Assembly: GCA_029262055.1 (NCBI GenBank)
Contig: JAJDAD010000063.1
Location: 62,001 to 126,000 of the forward strand
Direction: 5' to 3'
DNA from: Candidatus Zhuqueibacterota bacterium
GTDB lineage: Bacteria > Zhuqueibacterota > Zhuqueibacteria > Oceanimicrobiales > Oceanimicrobiaceae
DNA: 64,000 nt
Shown here: positions 41,336 to 50,700 of the stretch, in pieces
How positions within the stretch are numbered: position 1 is the first letter of the stretch
Layout: the number at the start of each line of letters is the position of its first letter
Position numbers and translations under genes: made by a program
Notes under the pieces: generated by a model
The model's database searches: none
Told to the model about the DNA's origin: nothing
The model's input: only the letters and a program-made list of their open reading frames with translations

Positions 41336-41454
41336 CAAAGCAAGATGCGTCGATGCTCCGCAAGTAAGCAGTGACCGACGGCAACCTTAAACTAGTGTGA
41401 AGGTCGGGTAGCTGTGGTAAGCCGTGGCTTTTCAGCTAGACCCGTTTTGCTTTG
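41336..41454. ncRNA. Candidate structured RNA with a four-way junction, upstream of the GH94 gene
   Basis: P1 pairs CAAAGCAAGATG (41336-41347) with CGTTTTGCTTTG (41443-41454): 12 pairs, two of them G-U on the plus strand. Inside are three arms. P2 is CGTCG/CGACG (41348-41352 with 41376-41380), capped by TGCT/AGCA. P3 is ACCTT/AAGGT (41384-41388 with 41400-41404). P4 is GGGTAGCTG (41406-41414) with CAGCTA and CCC (41433-41443, GA bulge), capped by AGCC/GGCT-type pairs. The P1 wobble pairs favour the plus strand, as a leader of the GH94 gene 58 bases downstream. The adjacent terminator favours a minus-strand small RNA. I could not match it to a known riboswitch family. Confidence 0.5.
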
Positions 41455-41511
41455 ATGTGGGAAGTTAACATCTTCGGCGAGAATTCAAAATCTTTTTGAG
41501 GAAAGTCTTTT

Positions 41512-43950
41512 ATGAGTTATGGCCATTTTTCAAGTGACGGAAGAGAGTATATTATTACGCGACCGGATACCCCGCGGCCGTGGGTGAACTATCTTTTCAA
41601 TCACAGCTATCATGCAATTGTGTCGCAGACCGGTGGTGGATTTAGCTATTGCAGGGATCCAAAGTTCAACCGCGTGCACAAATACGAGCGAATGGTGAGC
41701 GATCGTCCGGGCCGCTATTTGTATTGCCGGGACAAGGAAAGCGGTGAAACCTGGTCGGCAAATTGGCAGCCGATGATGCGACCTTTTCAGGAATTCGAAA
41801 CCCGTCATGGTCTCGGTTACACTGTGATACGTTCCCGCTATTTCGACATCGAGGTCCGGATGACCTTTTTCGTGCCGCTGGATTCGCCATGCGAGGTCTG
41901 CCGGGTAGAGGTAAAGAATCACTCTGGCGTGAGCAGATCTTTACAGTTGTTTCCATTCGTTGATTTTGTTGCAGGCGATGCCCAACTGGAGATCGATTAT
42001 CCCAATATTCTGTCCTTGTATAATCGCAGTTTTTTTGATGCTGAGCATGGCGCCATTATCGCCTACAAACAACCACACCCCGGCCGTGAGTTGGAGAGTT
42101 GTGCTTTTTTCGCCAGCTCAGCTTCCGTTTCAGGATTTGAGTGCGCAAGAGAGGCTTTCCTCGGGCGCTACGGCTCCCTGAGCAACCCCAAAGTCGTTCA
42201 GGATGGCAAGTGCTCAGATTCGACGGTTTGTGGCGAGGACATGGTCGGTGTTTTTGAACACCAGTTTGAAATAGCCGCCAATGAATCGGATACGTTCGTT
42301 CTCCTGACAGGGTTTGTCGACGATGAGGCAATTACCGATACAAATGCTCCAAACGCGAAAGAGTCTTTCTATCAGAGCCTGCCATCCGCCGCCTGCAAGC
42401 GCATGATAAAGAATATGATGGATGAATTCCTGAGCGAGAAGCAGGCCGCTGATGAGCTGAAGAGGATCGATGAGTACTGGCAGCAGCAAACCTCCAGCCT
42501 GGTGGTCGAGACCCCTGATGCGGAGTTTAACCGCATGACCAATATCTGGGGACGCTACCAACTCTTTGGGATTACGCATTGGCGGGGCACTTCTGCCTAC
42601 CACAACGCCGAGGGCGGCAGAGGTTACCGTGATACGGCTCAAGATGCGGTGGGAATCCTGGCACTTGATGCGGTTCTCGCTAAAAGCGTGCTGGAAAAAC
42701 TGCTGCGGTATCAATATGCCAATGGCCATGCTGTCTCGGGATTCTCTGATAAAGAGGGTAGTTGGGAAACTCAGGGTCAGGCGGTTGTTACCGGCAAGTC
42801 CGATATGGCCGTTTGGCTGGTTTATGCGGTTGTGGCCTATCTTGAAGAAACCGGAGACCTGGGATTCTTGGATAAAAGATATCCATTTCTGGATAAGGGC
42901 GAAGCATCTGTCTATGCGCATTGCTTGCGCGCATTGGAGTTCCTGACGAGAAACCTGGGTAGCAACGGCCTGCCGCTCATCGGCAAGGCAGACTGGAACG
43001 ATGCCTACGATCGTTTGGGCTACCGTGGAAAGGGAGAGTCACTGTGGTTAGCCATGGCAATCGTCCGTGCACTAAATATGATGATCCAGGTTAGTGGATA
43101 CATCGGAGATGACAAAAAGTCGCTTTTACTGAATGAATTGGCCGAGAATCTACAGAGTAATATCCGGAAATTCGGTTGGGATGGGAATTGGTTCATAGCT
43201 GCCATCAACGACAACGGTTTTCGTGTCGGTTCAATTGAGAACAGTCAGGGGAAGCTGCCGCTAAACTCACAAACCTGGGCAGTTCTCAGCGGGATCGTCG
43301 ATAGCAAACAGGGCCATGAGTTGGCTGAACTGGTAGACCGTGAATTGGACACAGAGTATGGTCCAGCCCTCTTCTCTCCAGAGTACCGGGACTACCATCC
43401 GGGCATCGGCCGGGTGACCTCATTTGCCCCTGGTACTAAGGAAAATGCTGCCGTGTTTTCTCATGCCGCAGCTTTCAAAGTAGTCGCTGATTGCGTTTTG
43501 AAACGCGGCAACAAGGCGTACGACACTTTCAGAAAGGTCATGCCGGGCAACCCCCGGAAAGCAGATGCGGACCTGCACAAAGTCGAGCCGTACGTCTACG
43601 CGGAGTACATCGTCGGGCCGGGCCATCCAACCAGGTTTGGCGAAGGCGGCTTCACCTGGAATACCGGTACAGCCCCCTGGATGTTCATGGCAGCAACAGA
43701 GTGGATATGTGGCGCCAGGCGGACTTTGGATGGACTGTTAATCGATCCTTGTATCCCAGCTGAGTGGAAGGAATTCAAGATTGTCAGGCCTTTTAGAAAT
43801 GCCATTTATCAAATCATTGTGCGGAATCCAGGTCATGTCGAATCGGGCGTCGTGCAGATGAAGGTCGATGGAATTGTCGCGCAAGGCCAGTTGATATCGC
43901 CACACGAAGACGGCCGAGAGCATCTAGTCGAGGTTCTCCTGGGAAAGTAG
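41512..43950 (+). CDS. GH94 disaccharide phosphorylase (cellobiose/laminaribiose/chitobiose type)
   Basis: 812 residues, no signal peptide, so cytoplasmic. Start ATG at 41512 with a GAGGA site. The N-terminal beta-sandwich carries YHAIVSQTGGGFSY and RYLYCRDKESGE-like strands, and the (alpha/alpha)6 barrel begins near WGRYQLFG. The acid residue is Asp497 in GKADWNDAYDRLG. RGYRDTAQDAVG and NTGTAPWMFMAATEW are GH94 signatures near the phosphate site. The reaction is phosphorolysis of a beta-linked disaccharide to a sugar 1-phosphate plus a monosaccharide, saving one ATP. GH16-like enzymes in the same locus make cellobiose or laminaribiose plausible substrates, but the specificity is inferred. 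Confidence 0.9.
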   Translation: MSYGHFSSDGREYIITRPDTPRPWVNYLFNHSYHAIVSQTGGGFSYCRDPKFNRVHKYERMVSDRPGRYLYCRDKESGETWSANWQPMMRPFQEFETRHGLGYTVIRSRYFDIEVRMTFFVPLDSPCEVCRVEVKNHSGVSRSLQLFPFVDFVAGDAQLEIDYPNILSLYNRSFFDAEHGAIIAYKQPHPGRELESCAFFASSASVSGFECAREAFLGRYGSLSNPKVVQDGKCSDSTVCGEDMVGVFEHQFEIAANESDTFVLLTGFVDDEAITDTNAPNAKESFYQSLPSAACKRMIKNMMDEFLSEKQAADELKRIDEYWQQQTSSLVVETPDAEFNRMTNIWGRYQLFGITHWRGTSAYHNAEGGRGYRDTAQDAVGILALDAVLAKSVLEKLLRYQYANGHAVSGFSDKEGSWETQGQAVVTGKSDMAVWLVYAVVAYLEETGDLGFLDKRYPFLDKGEASVYAHCLRALEFLTRNLGSNGLPLIGKADWNDAYDRLGYRGKGESLWLAMAIVRALNMMIQVSGYIGDDKKSLLLNELAENLQSNIRKFGWDGNWFIAAINDNGFRVGSIENSQGKLPLNSQTWAVLSGIVDSKQGHELAELVDRELDTEYGPALFSPEYRDYHPGIGRVTSFAPGTKENAAVFSHAAAFKVVADCVLKRGNKAYDTFRKVMPGNPRKADADLHKVEPYVYAEYIVGPGHPTRFGEGGFTWNTGTAPWMFMAATEWICGARRTLDGLLIDPCIPAEWKEFKIVRPFRNAIYQIIVRNPGHVESGVVQMKVDGIVAQGQLISPHEDGREHLVEVLLGK

Positions 43951-44072
43951 AAAGATACAATCAATATTTATAAGAATGGTAGTCAAGGAAAGGAGGTCAG
44001 GCATCGTCGCAGTCTTTGTTAAGTGATTACTAAATTAATCGGCAACACCATCAACTAAGGTGGGAGGTAAAT

Positions 44073-46562
44073 ATGAACAAGTTAGTAGGTCTTTTAGTGC
44101 TCACGGTTTTTTTCGTGAACGTTAATGTCGGAATGGCACAAAGCCTGGAGAGTTTTGATGAGCCACTCAGTTTTAGCCCCGGCCCCGGCGAGTGGTTTAC
44201 TTTTAGCTGCGATGAAAGCTATGTGACCTTTTCCGGAGCACTATCCGGCGGCGCATTGGTTTTGGAAAAAGAACCTGTGGGATTTGGCTGTGGCGCGCAG
44301 TATGCGTTTGCAGCTCCCCAGGACTGGACGGGTAAGCAAGTTTCATTCTGGGTAAAAATTGACACCACCGAGTTCACCAGCGTTAACTTTCAAATCTTCG
44401 ACGCCAATGATGAAGAGCAGTGGGAGCAAAAGGTCTCGCAAGTTCCCCAGGGCGGCGCCTGGGTGGAATTTGTTGCCACGATTTCTCCTGAGCATTTTGT
44501 GAACAATGGTAACGGCGGCATTGGGGACGGAGCCTTGGACATAACTCAGATTAACAAGCTCAACCTGATTGCGTTCAACAATGGCGAGATTTTTCGAAGA
44601 ACCGTTATGTTTGATGAGATGACACTACGTGATGTGCCCACCACCGAGACTCTGATCGAGAGTTTTGAGGATTCGGTAACCGTTGAACCGCCTTCGTACG
44701 AACCGACTCCCGGAACCTGGAATTCCTTTTCCGGCGATACATCGTTCATCGCGACCGACGGCCCAGCTCACGATGGAACCAACTCTTTCGTAGTACAAAA
44801 ATCAGGCGTTGGATTTGGTGCCGGGATACAGTACGCATTGCCGGCAGTGGAGGATTGGACCGGCAAAGCAATGTCGTTTTGGGTTTACGTCGATACTGTT
44901 GAGTTTTCCGGCTACAATTTTCAGGTGTTTGATGCGGTCGATGATGAACAGTGGGAGCAGACCATCATCACCAACCCGTTGCAAGGAGGCTGGCAACAAG
45001 TGGTTGCTCATATCGACCCGGCATATTTCCAGAATAATGGCAATGGCCCCGGAATTGGCGACGGACAACTTGATGTAACTCAAATCAAGAAATTCAACGT
45101 CATCTTCTTTAATCGGGGTGAAAACTTCACGCGCGAGTTCAGAGCAGATGACTTTCGCCTCCTCGACTCACCCATTCGGCCACTGACTGCTGCGCACCAG
45201 ATTGAGAATTTTGACAACGCTGTTTTTGAGCCGCCGAGCTACGACCCGACACCGGGGCTTTGGAACTCTTTTTCAGCGGATACTTTCTATGTCACTCCGG
45301 ACGGTGGCCTTACGGGAGCCGGAGTTGTCATCGAAAAATCTCCGACCGGCTTTGGGACGGGCATTCAATACGGTCTGCCGGAAATTCAAAACTGGCGCGG
45401 CAAGCAAGTGTCGTTTTGGGTTCACATCGACAGCACCGAGTTCACCAGTGTGAACTTTCAAGTGTTTGACGCTAACGATGACGAGCAGTGGGAACAGAAG
45501 GTAAGCCAGTCCTTACAAACCGGTACCTGGGTTGAGTACATCGTCACGATCTCGCCGGAGTATTTTGTTAACAACGGCAACGGCCCCGGGCTTGGCGATG
45601 GCAAACTGGACGTCACGCAGATAAAGAAGTTCAACCTCATCATTTTTAATAGCGGTGAGATTTTTAAACGCACCATCACCGTCGATGAATTTGAGTTGCG
45701 GGACTTGTACGCTGACGATACCCAGCTCGAGAGTTTTGAAAACGAGCCCACGTTTGAGCCGCCGTCGTATGAGCCCACACCGGGCACCTGGAACTCTTTT
45801 TCCGCAGACTCTTTCTACGTGACCAACAGATTCGGACACGACGGCCAGTCCTCAGTTAAGGTGGTAAAGAGCGGAGTAGGTTTCGGAACAGGACTGCAGT
45901 ATGCTTTGCCAGCGACAGCGGACTGGACAAAGAGCCGTGTGACTTTCTGGGTATTTGCCGATACGGTTGAGTTTTCCGGTTACAATTTCCAGGTGTTTGA
46001 CGCCAATGACGACGAGCAATGGGAGCAAGCGATCGTCGCTAACCCTCTGCAGGCGGGCTGGCAGGAAGTGGTCGCTAACATTGAGCCGGTCTATTTCCAG
46101 AATAACGGCAATGGTCCAGGGGTTGGTGACGGACAGCTTGATGTAACCCAGATCAAGAAGTTCAATGTTATCATGTTCAATCGCGGCGAGAATTTTACCC
46201 GGACCTTTTATGTGGATGACTTCAGGATCGATGGCAGTCCGCTTGTAACCGGCATCAATGATTCACCGGTTGAGTTACCGGTAGCATTCGCTTTGGGGCA
46301 GAACTACCCGAATCCGTTTAACCCCTCGACCACCATTGAGTACAGGTTAGAACAAGCTGCTGACATCAACCTGACCATTTACAATATCATGGGCCAGAAA
46401 GTCCGAACCTTAGTTCAAGGTACGCAGCGGGCAGGAGCACATGCGGTGCAGTGGAGCGGCAGAAACGATTTTGGTAGAGTTGTTTCCAGTGGCACTTACT
46501 TCTATGTTTTGCGCAGCGCTGATAACGTGACGTTGACGCGCAAGCTTATGCTTCTGAAGTAG
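44073..46562 (+). CDS. Secreted four-repeat binding protein with FlgD/T9SS-type C-terminal module
   Basis: 829 residues; ATG at 44073 behind GGGAGGT. Signal peptide ends at VGMAQ. Four tandem domains of about 170-182 residues begin at residues 26, 196, 378 and 553. Each opens with (E/I)ESF or ENF, contains a WNSFS-type strand, SFWV, NFQ(V/I)FDANDDEQWEQ, NNGNGPG and KFN(V/L)I. They look like beta-jelly-roll carbohydrate-binding modules, possibly of the CIA30/CBM kind; no catalytic residues are apparent. The last ~90 residues are the sorting-type tail ending LTRKLMLLK. It probably coats the cell surface and binds glycan. An intrinsic terminator follows the gene. Confidence 0.8.
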   Translation: MNKLVGLLVLTVFFVNVNVGMAQSLESFDEPLSFSPGPGEWFTFSCDESYVTFSGALSGGALVLEKEPVGFGCGAQYAFAAPQDWTGKQVSFWVKIDTTEFTSVNFQIFDANDEEQWEQKVSQVPQGGAWVEFVATISPEHFVNNGNGGIGDGALDITQINKLNLIAFNNGEIFRRTVMFDEMTLRDVPTTETLIESFEDSVTVEPPSYEPTPGTWNSFSGDTSFIATDGPAHDGTNSFVVQKSGVGFGAGIQYALPAVEDWTGKAMSFWVYVDTVEFSGYNFQVFDAVDDEQWEQTIITNPLQGGWQQVVAHIDPAYFQNNGNGPGIGDGQLDVTQIKKFNVIFFNRGENFTREFRADDFRLLDSPIRPLTAAHQIENFDNAVFEPPSYDPTPGLWNSFSADTFYVTPDGGLTGAGVVIEKSPTGFGTGIQYGLPEIQNWRGKQVSFWVHIDSTEFTSVNFQVFDANDDEQWEQKVSQSLQTGTWVEYIVTISPEYFVNNGNGPGLGDGKLDVTQIKKFNLIIFNSGEIFKRTITVDEFELRDLYADDTQLESFENEPTFEPPSYEPTPGTWNSFSADSFYVTNRFGHDGQSSVKVVKSGVGFGTGLQYALPATADWTKSRVTFWVFADTVEFSGYNFQVFDANDDEQWEQAIVANPLQAGWQEVVANIEPVYFQNNGNGPGVGDGQLDVTQIKKFNVIMFNRGENFTRTFYVDDFRIDGSPLVTGINDSPVELPVAFALGQNYPNPFNPSTTIEYRLEQAADINLTIYNIMGQKVRTLVQGTQRAGAHAVQWSGRNDFGRVVSSGTYFYVLRSADNVTLTRKLMLLK
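44148..46255 (+). repeat. ABAB tandem protein repeats within the four-repeat gene
   Basis: Units start at 44148, 44658, 45204 and 45729. Units 1 and 3 share TEFTSVNFQ, QWEQKVSQ and ISPE(H/Y)FVNNGNG. Units 2 and 4 share VEFSGYNFQVFDA, NPLQ(G/A)GWQ and YFQNNGNGPG. The pattern points to duplication of a two-domain block. Confidence 0.8.
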
Positions 46563-46591
46563 TTTCATCAATTCCTTTGTAGAGTTCTATC

Positions 46592-46638
46592 AAGAAGTGC
46601 CGCCTCATGCGTCAGCAGAGGCGGAACTTCTTTTCTTT
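46592..46638 (+). terminator. Intrinsic terminator after the four-repeat gene
   Basis: AAGAAGTGCCGCCTC (46592-46606) pairs with GAGGCGGAACTTCTT (46618-46632) with one mismatch over 15 positions and an 11-base loop. It continues into TTCTTT. It separates the symporter/GH94/binding-protein unit from the GH16 unit. Confidence 0.8.
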
Positions 46639-46703
46639 CTGCTTTTGGTGCAGGCTTTCGAAAACAGATGTTGCTATCATTAAAGATGAATGGGGCATGA
46701 GTC

Positions 46704-47765
46704 ATGGACTGCAGGAATTTCAGCAGAGGCCGCTTATTACCTGCGCTGGTAAGTGTTTGTTTTTTCGTAAGTATTGTCTCGTCCGCAGCGCTCGCTCAGG
46801 TGCGAAAAATCGATTTCGCCGGAGTGACCTGGACGGTGAGGTCAGGGAGCGGCGGTCCGGGTCCGAATCAATGGTCAGACAGCGAAGAGAGCGTCTGGCT
46901 GGACGAAGCCGGCCATCTTCATCTGAAGATTCGTAAAATAGATGGCGTCTGGCACTCGGTTGAAATCGATACCGATGGGTTCTCGACGCATGGCGAACAC
47001 CGGTTCCTGGTAGAGGGCCAAATCGACGATCTTGACAGGCATGTCGTCCTGGGCCTCTTCGTATTTGCAAATGATAGAAACGAGATTGACATTGAGTACT
47101 CAAAATGGAGCACGCCAAGTAGACAAAATGTCGGTAGCTACGCGGTTCAGCCATATAGTACACAAGGAAACTTTCTGAGGTTCGTTTCACCTTTGGATAC
47201 GACTCTGTCTACGCATCTTTTCAACTGGCAAGCGGATTCTATCGTGTTCGCAAGCTATCAAGGTTTGCAACACGGGGAGCCGCCTTCTCAAGATCAAGTC
47301 ATCAATAAATGGACCTATACCGGCGCAAATATTCCAAATCCATTGCGGAATTTGCGCACGATAGTAAATTTCTGGATGTTTCGCGGCACAGCGCCTGTCG
47401 ATACTAGTGACCTCGAAGTCATCATTCATGATGTGGTACAACCGATTGCAGTGACAAGTGTGGACGAGCGACCTGCCTCGCAGCCGGAAGGCTTTACCCT
47501 GCATCAAAATTATCCCAATCCGTTCAATCCCGAAACGACGATACGCTATTCGGTGCCGAGTGGAGAAAAAGTAACATTGAAGATTTATAATACCACGGGT
47601 CAAGAGGTCCGAAGCCTGGTAAATGGCATTGAATCTGCCGGTGAAAAAACCATGGTTTGGGACGGACGCGACAATTTTGGAACACCAGTTGTGTCCGGTG
47701 TTTATTTTTATAGATTGCAAACGGGACGTCATCAAGCCGTTGAAAAAATGGCGCTTCTTCGATAA
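46704..47765 (+). CDS. Secreted GH16-like protein with FlgD/T9SS-type tail (copy 1)
   Basis: 353 residues with a signal peptide ending at AALAQ. The central ~230 residues look like a GH16 jelly roll: FAGVTWTVRSG, HGEHRFLVEGQID, VVLGLFVF and the catalytic-type motif EIDIEYSKW (Glu127 and Glu131 in E-x-D-x-E). GH16 enzymes cleave beta-1,3, beta-1,3/1,4 or agar-type galactan links by retention. The small, loop-poor form may have a different or reduced activity. The last ~90 residues carry NYPNPFNP and end VEKMALLR. A paralogue lies at 51105; the FG-GAP gene stands between them. Confidence 0.78.
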   Translation: MDCRNFSRGRLLPALVSVCFFVSIVSSAALAQVRKIDFAGVTWTVRSGSGGPGPNQWSDSEESVWLDEAGHLHLKIRKIDGVWHSVEIDTDGFSTHGEHRFLVEGQIDDLDRHVVLGLFVFANDRNEIDIEYSKWSTPSRQNVGSYAVQPYSTQGNFLRFVSPLDTTLSTHLFNWQADSIVFASYQGLQHGEPPSQDQVINKWTYTGANIPNPLRNLRTIVNFWMFRGTAPVDTSDLEVIIHDVVQPIAVTSVDERPASQPEGFTLHQNYPNPFNPETTIRYSVPSGEKVTLKIYNTTGQEVRSLVNGIESAGEKTMVWDGRDNFGTPVVSGVYFYRLQTGRHQAVEKMALLR

Positions 47766-47789
47766 GAAAAGTTTTCTGCGGGAGGTGAC

Positions 47790-50700
47790 ATGAAAATACT
47801 CAGGACGACTTCACTGGCCGGAGTTGCCATCCTGGTAGTCCTGGTGGCGACAACTATCGCTCAGACGCAAGTCATTTTCACAGACGTTAGCGAGAACCGT
47901 GGCATCCTGCCTTACCAAATGGCATACGGTAAAGGAGGGTCAGTGGCCGCGGCTGATTTTGACAATGATGGGGATGTTGATTTGTTTCTCCCCACCGCTT
48001 CCGGCATACCCGACCAACTTTACCGGAATATCGGTAATGGTAGTTTTGAAGAAATTGCCGCTACAGCCGGCGTTGCCTCTATGGATGCCAACCGTGCTGC
48101 TCTTTGGTTTGATTTTGACGGAGATCATCTGCTTGATTTGTTCGTGGCCGGAGACTGTTTTGAGCAAGATGGATCGTGCCCGCAGTCTTCTACCCTGAAG
48201 TTATATCGCCAGTTTGAAGATGCGAAATTTGAAGACGTTTCTACGGCAGCCGGGTTTGCCAATGATAGCGTCGTTGACACTCTGGCGCATCGAGGCCCAC
48301 TGAGTGCCGGGGACATTAATGGCGACGGTTATTTGGATCTCCTGGTTAACCTTTGGGCTGGAGAGGCCCAGCTTTTCTTGAACCAAAGGGATGGTACCTT
48401 TACCGATATCACTGTCACCAGTGGGCTTGGTGGCACCGGACGCCTCAGATCGCATTGGCAATCCATGATGCATGATTTTAATGGCGACGGTCTTCTGGAT
48501 ATTTACTCAAACATCGATTTCGCCCCAAATTTACTGTGGGTTAACCAGGGCGACAATACTTTCGAGGATAGGGCCATTGTGTCCGGCTCAGGTAATAAAT
48601 GGAATGACATGGGTCTGACCCTGGGAGACTACGATAATGATGGGGATCTGGATCTATATATAACGAATATTACCACCGCAAGTCGTAACAATGTCTTATT
48701 GCGCAACGAATCTATCGGTGACAACCTCAGTTTCAGCAGAGCAGCTATTGATGCTGGTGTCGCTTATGGAGGGGTCGGTTGGGGCTGCACTTTCTTCGAT
48801 GCAAATAATGATGGTTGGCTGGATGTTGCAGCGACGAACGGATTTTTTCACGGAAGTGCAGCCACGGATTCTTCCAAATTCTGGATGAGTTCGGGAGGTG
48901 CTCCCGTCACCTTTGTGGATGTATCCGACAAGGTTGGTTTCAACGACGATTTCTGGGGAAGCTCTCTCATTGCAGTTGACACCGACCGTGACGGCGATTT
49001 AGACCTCTTGCAAACCTGCAATGGCAGCGGCCCGCAACCAAGCCTTTTTCGCCTGCTGGAAAATCAACCTCAAGGAGCGGCCGCGTCCAACAATTACCTG
49101 GTTGTGAAACCGAGAATGCCAGGGGCCAACTACTGGGCAATCGGAGCGGTCGTGCGAATCCGCGTGGGACAGCTATCCATGATGCGCTTAATCTCTGCCG
49201 GGACCAGTGTGTTTGGCCAGGAGCCTGCCGAGGCATTTTTTGGAATCGGCGAATCTGCAGAGGTAGACGAAGTATCTGTAGAGTGGCCGGACGGCACAAA
49301 GACATTCCTTGAAAATATTGACGCCAATCAACAACTTGTTATTGAGCAACCAGCAAATCAAGACCTTGTCTTCACAGATGTCGCTTCGCTCTCAGGTATG
49401 GATTTGCCAAATACTCTGAATGAATCGCTTGCCTGGGGCGACTACGACAACGATGGCGATGAAGATCTTTACTTGACCAACAACGGTCCCAATCGACTCT
49501 TTCGCAATGACGGCAATGATGTTTTCACAGATGTTTCGAGTATTGTTGGAGTTGACAATGATCTTTTCAGCGTGGGCTGTGCTTTCGGCGATCTCGACAA
49601 TGACGGCGACCTCGATCTTTACGTGGTAAATTTTGGCGCCGGACACGACGTTTTGTATAGAAATGATGGTCCGGTCCTGGCAGGCGGGGAATTCCAATTC
49701 ACTGATATTACAATTTCTGCCGGAACGACGGTTGAAGAAAGCAGCCGCGGCATGGCTTTTGTGGACTTCGATCGGGATGGTTTGTTAGACATTTATGTCA
49801 ATGCAATCGGTGAGGACATTCTATACCACAACAAAGGCAATCTTCAGTTTGAAAACGTGGCATCGCAGTTCGGCATCGTTGGGGCCGGCGGCCAGGGGGT
49901 TGGCGTCGTCGGTACCGACGTCAATAATGATGGTTGGCCCGATATTTACAACGCCAATCGCAGTTTCGATCTGAGTAATCTATTCATTAATTCGAACGGC
50001 CTATTTACAGACATTGCCAATTCCTCGGGCATTCAGGCGATTGGTCTGGGGATGGGAATTCTATCCTTCGACTATGACAACGATTTAGACATGGATTTGT
50101 ATTGGACGACCTGGCCGGGCAACAATGTGCCTGAGACCAATAAGCTTTACCAAAACCAGGGGAATGGCAGCCAATTTGTTGATGTTGCACGACAGACAGG
50201 CACGGCAGATTCCCTCGGCTGGGGTATTAGTTGTAACGCGGGTGACGTTGACAATGACGGCTGGATGGACTTTTTTGTCACCAATGGCTTTGATGACACC
50301 ACCACGCCAAACGTCCTTTTCCACAACCAGAACGGCAGTTCATTTGCGGACATCACGAACCTGATTGGCGGAGGTGATTTCGATGGCCGGGGCGTTGCTT
50401 TTGCTGATTATGATGGCGACGGCGATCTTGATTTGTGCGTCACCGGCGGTCCGAATGACAACACGAAGCTCTGGCGTAATGACAGTCAAACCGACAATCA
50501 CTGGCTGCATATCACCTTGGCCGGTGAGCGAGGCAACAAAAGCGCCATTGGCGCGGCCGTGCAGGTCACGACAAGCCTTGATGTAACCACCGTTCAGGAG
50601 GTAAGCGGCGGAGCCGGACGGGGATCGTTCAACAGCTTGCCGCTTGAGTTCGGACTGGGTAAGGCAGATAGCGTGGTCGCAATAAGCGTTCGCTGGCCCA

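Noticed and set aside
41336-41454. Known riboswitch class (cobalamin, SAM or c-di-GMP) for the structured RNA
   Set aside because: Short look-alikes such as GGCAACC and CCGCAAGTAAGC are present, but the surrounding conserved cores and helix order of those classes are not.
44148-46255. The tandem repeats as a CRISPR or satellite array
   Set aside because: They are protein-coding domain repeats of more than 500 bases each, in frame within one gene.
46607-46936. Open frame overlapping the terminator and the first GH16-like gene
   Set aside because: It begins inside the intrinsic terminator hairpin and runs out of frame through the signal peptide and catalytic domain of a clear gene.
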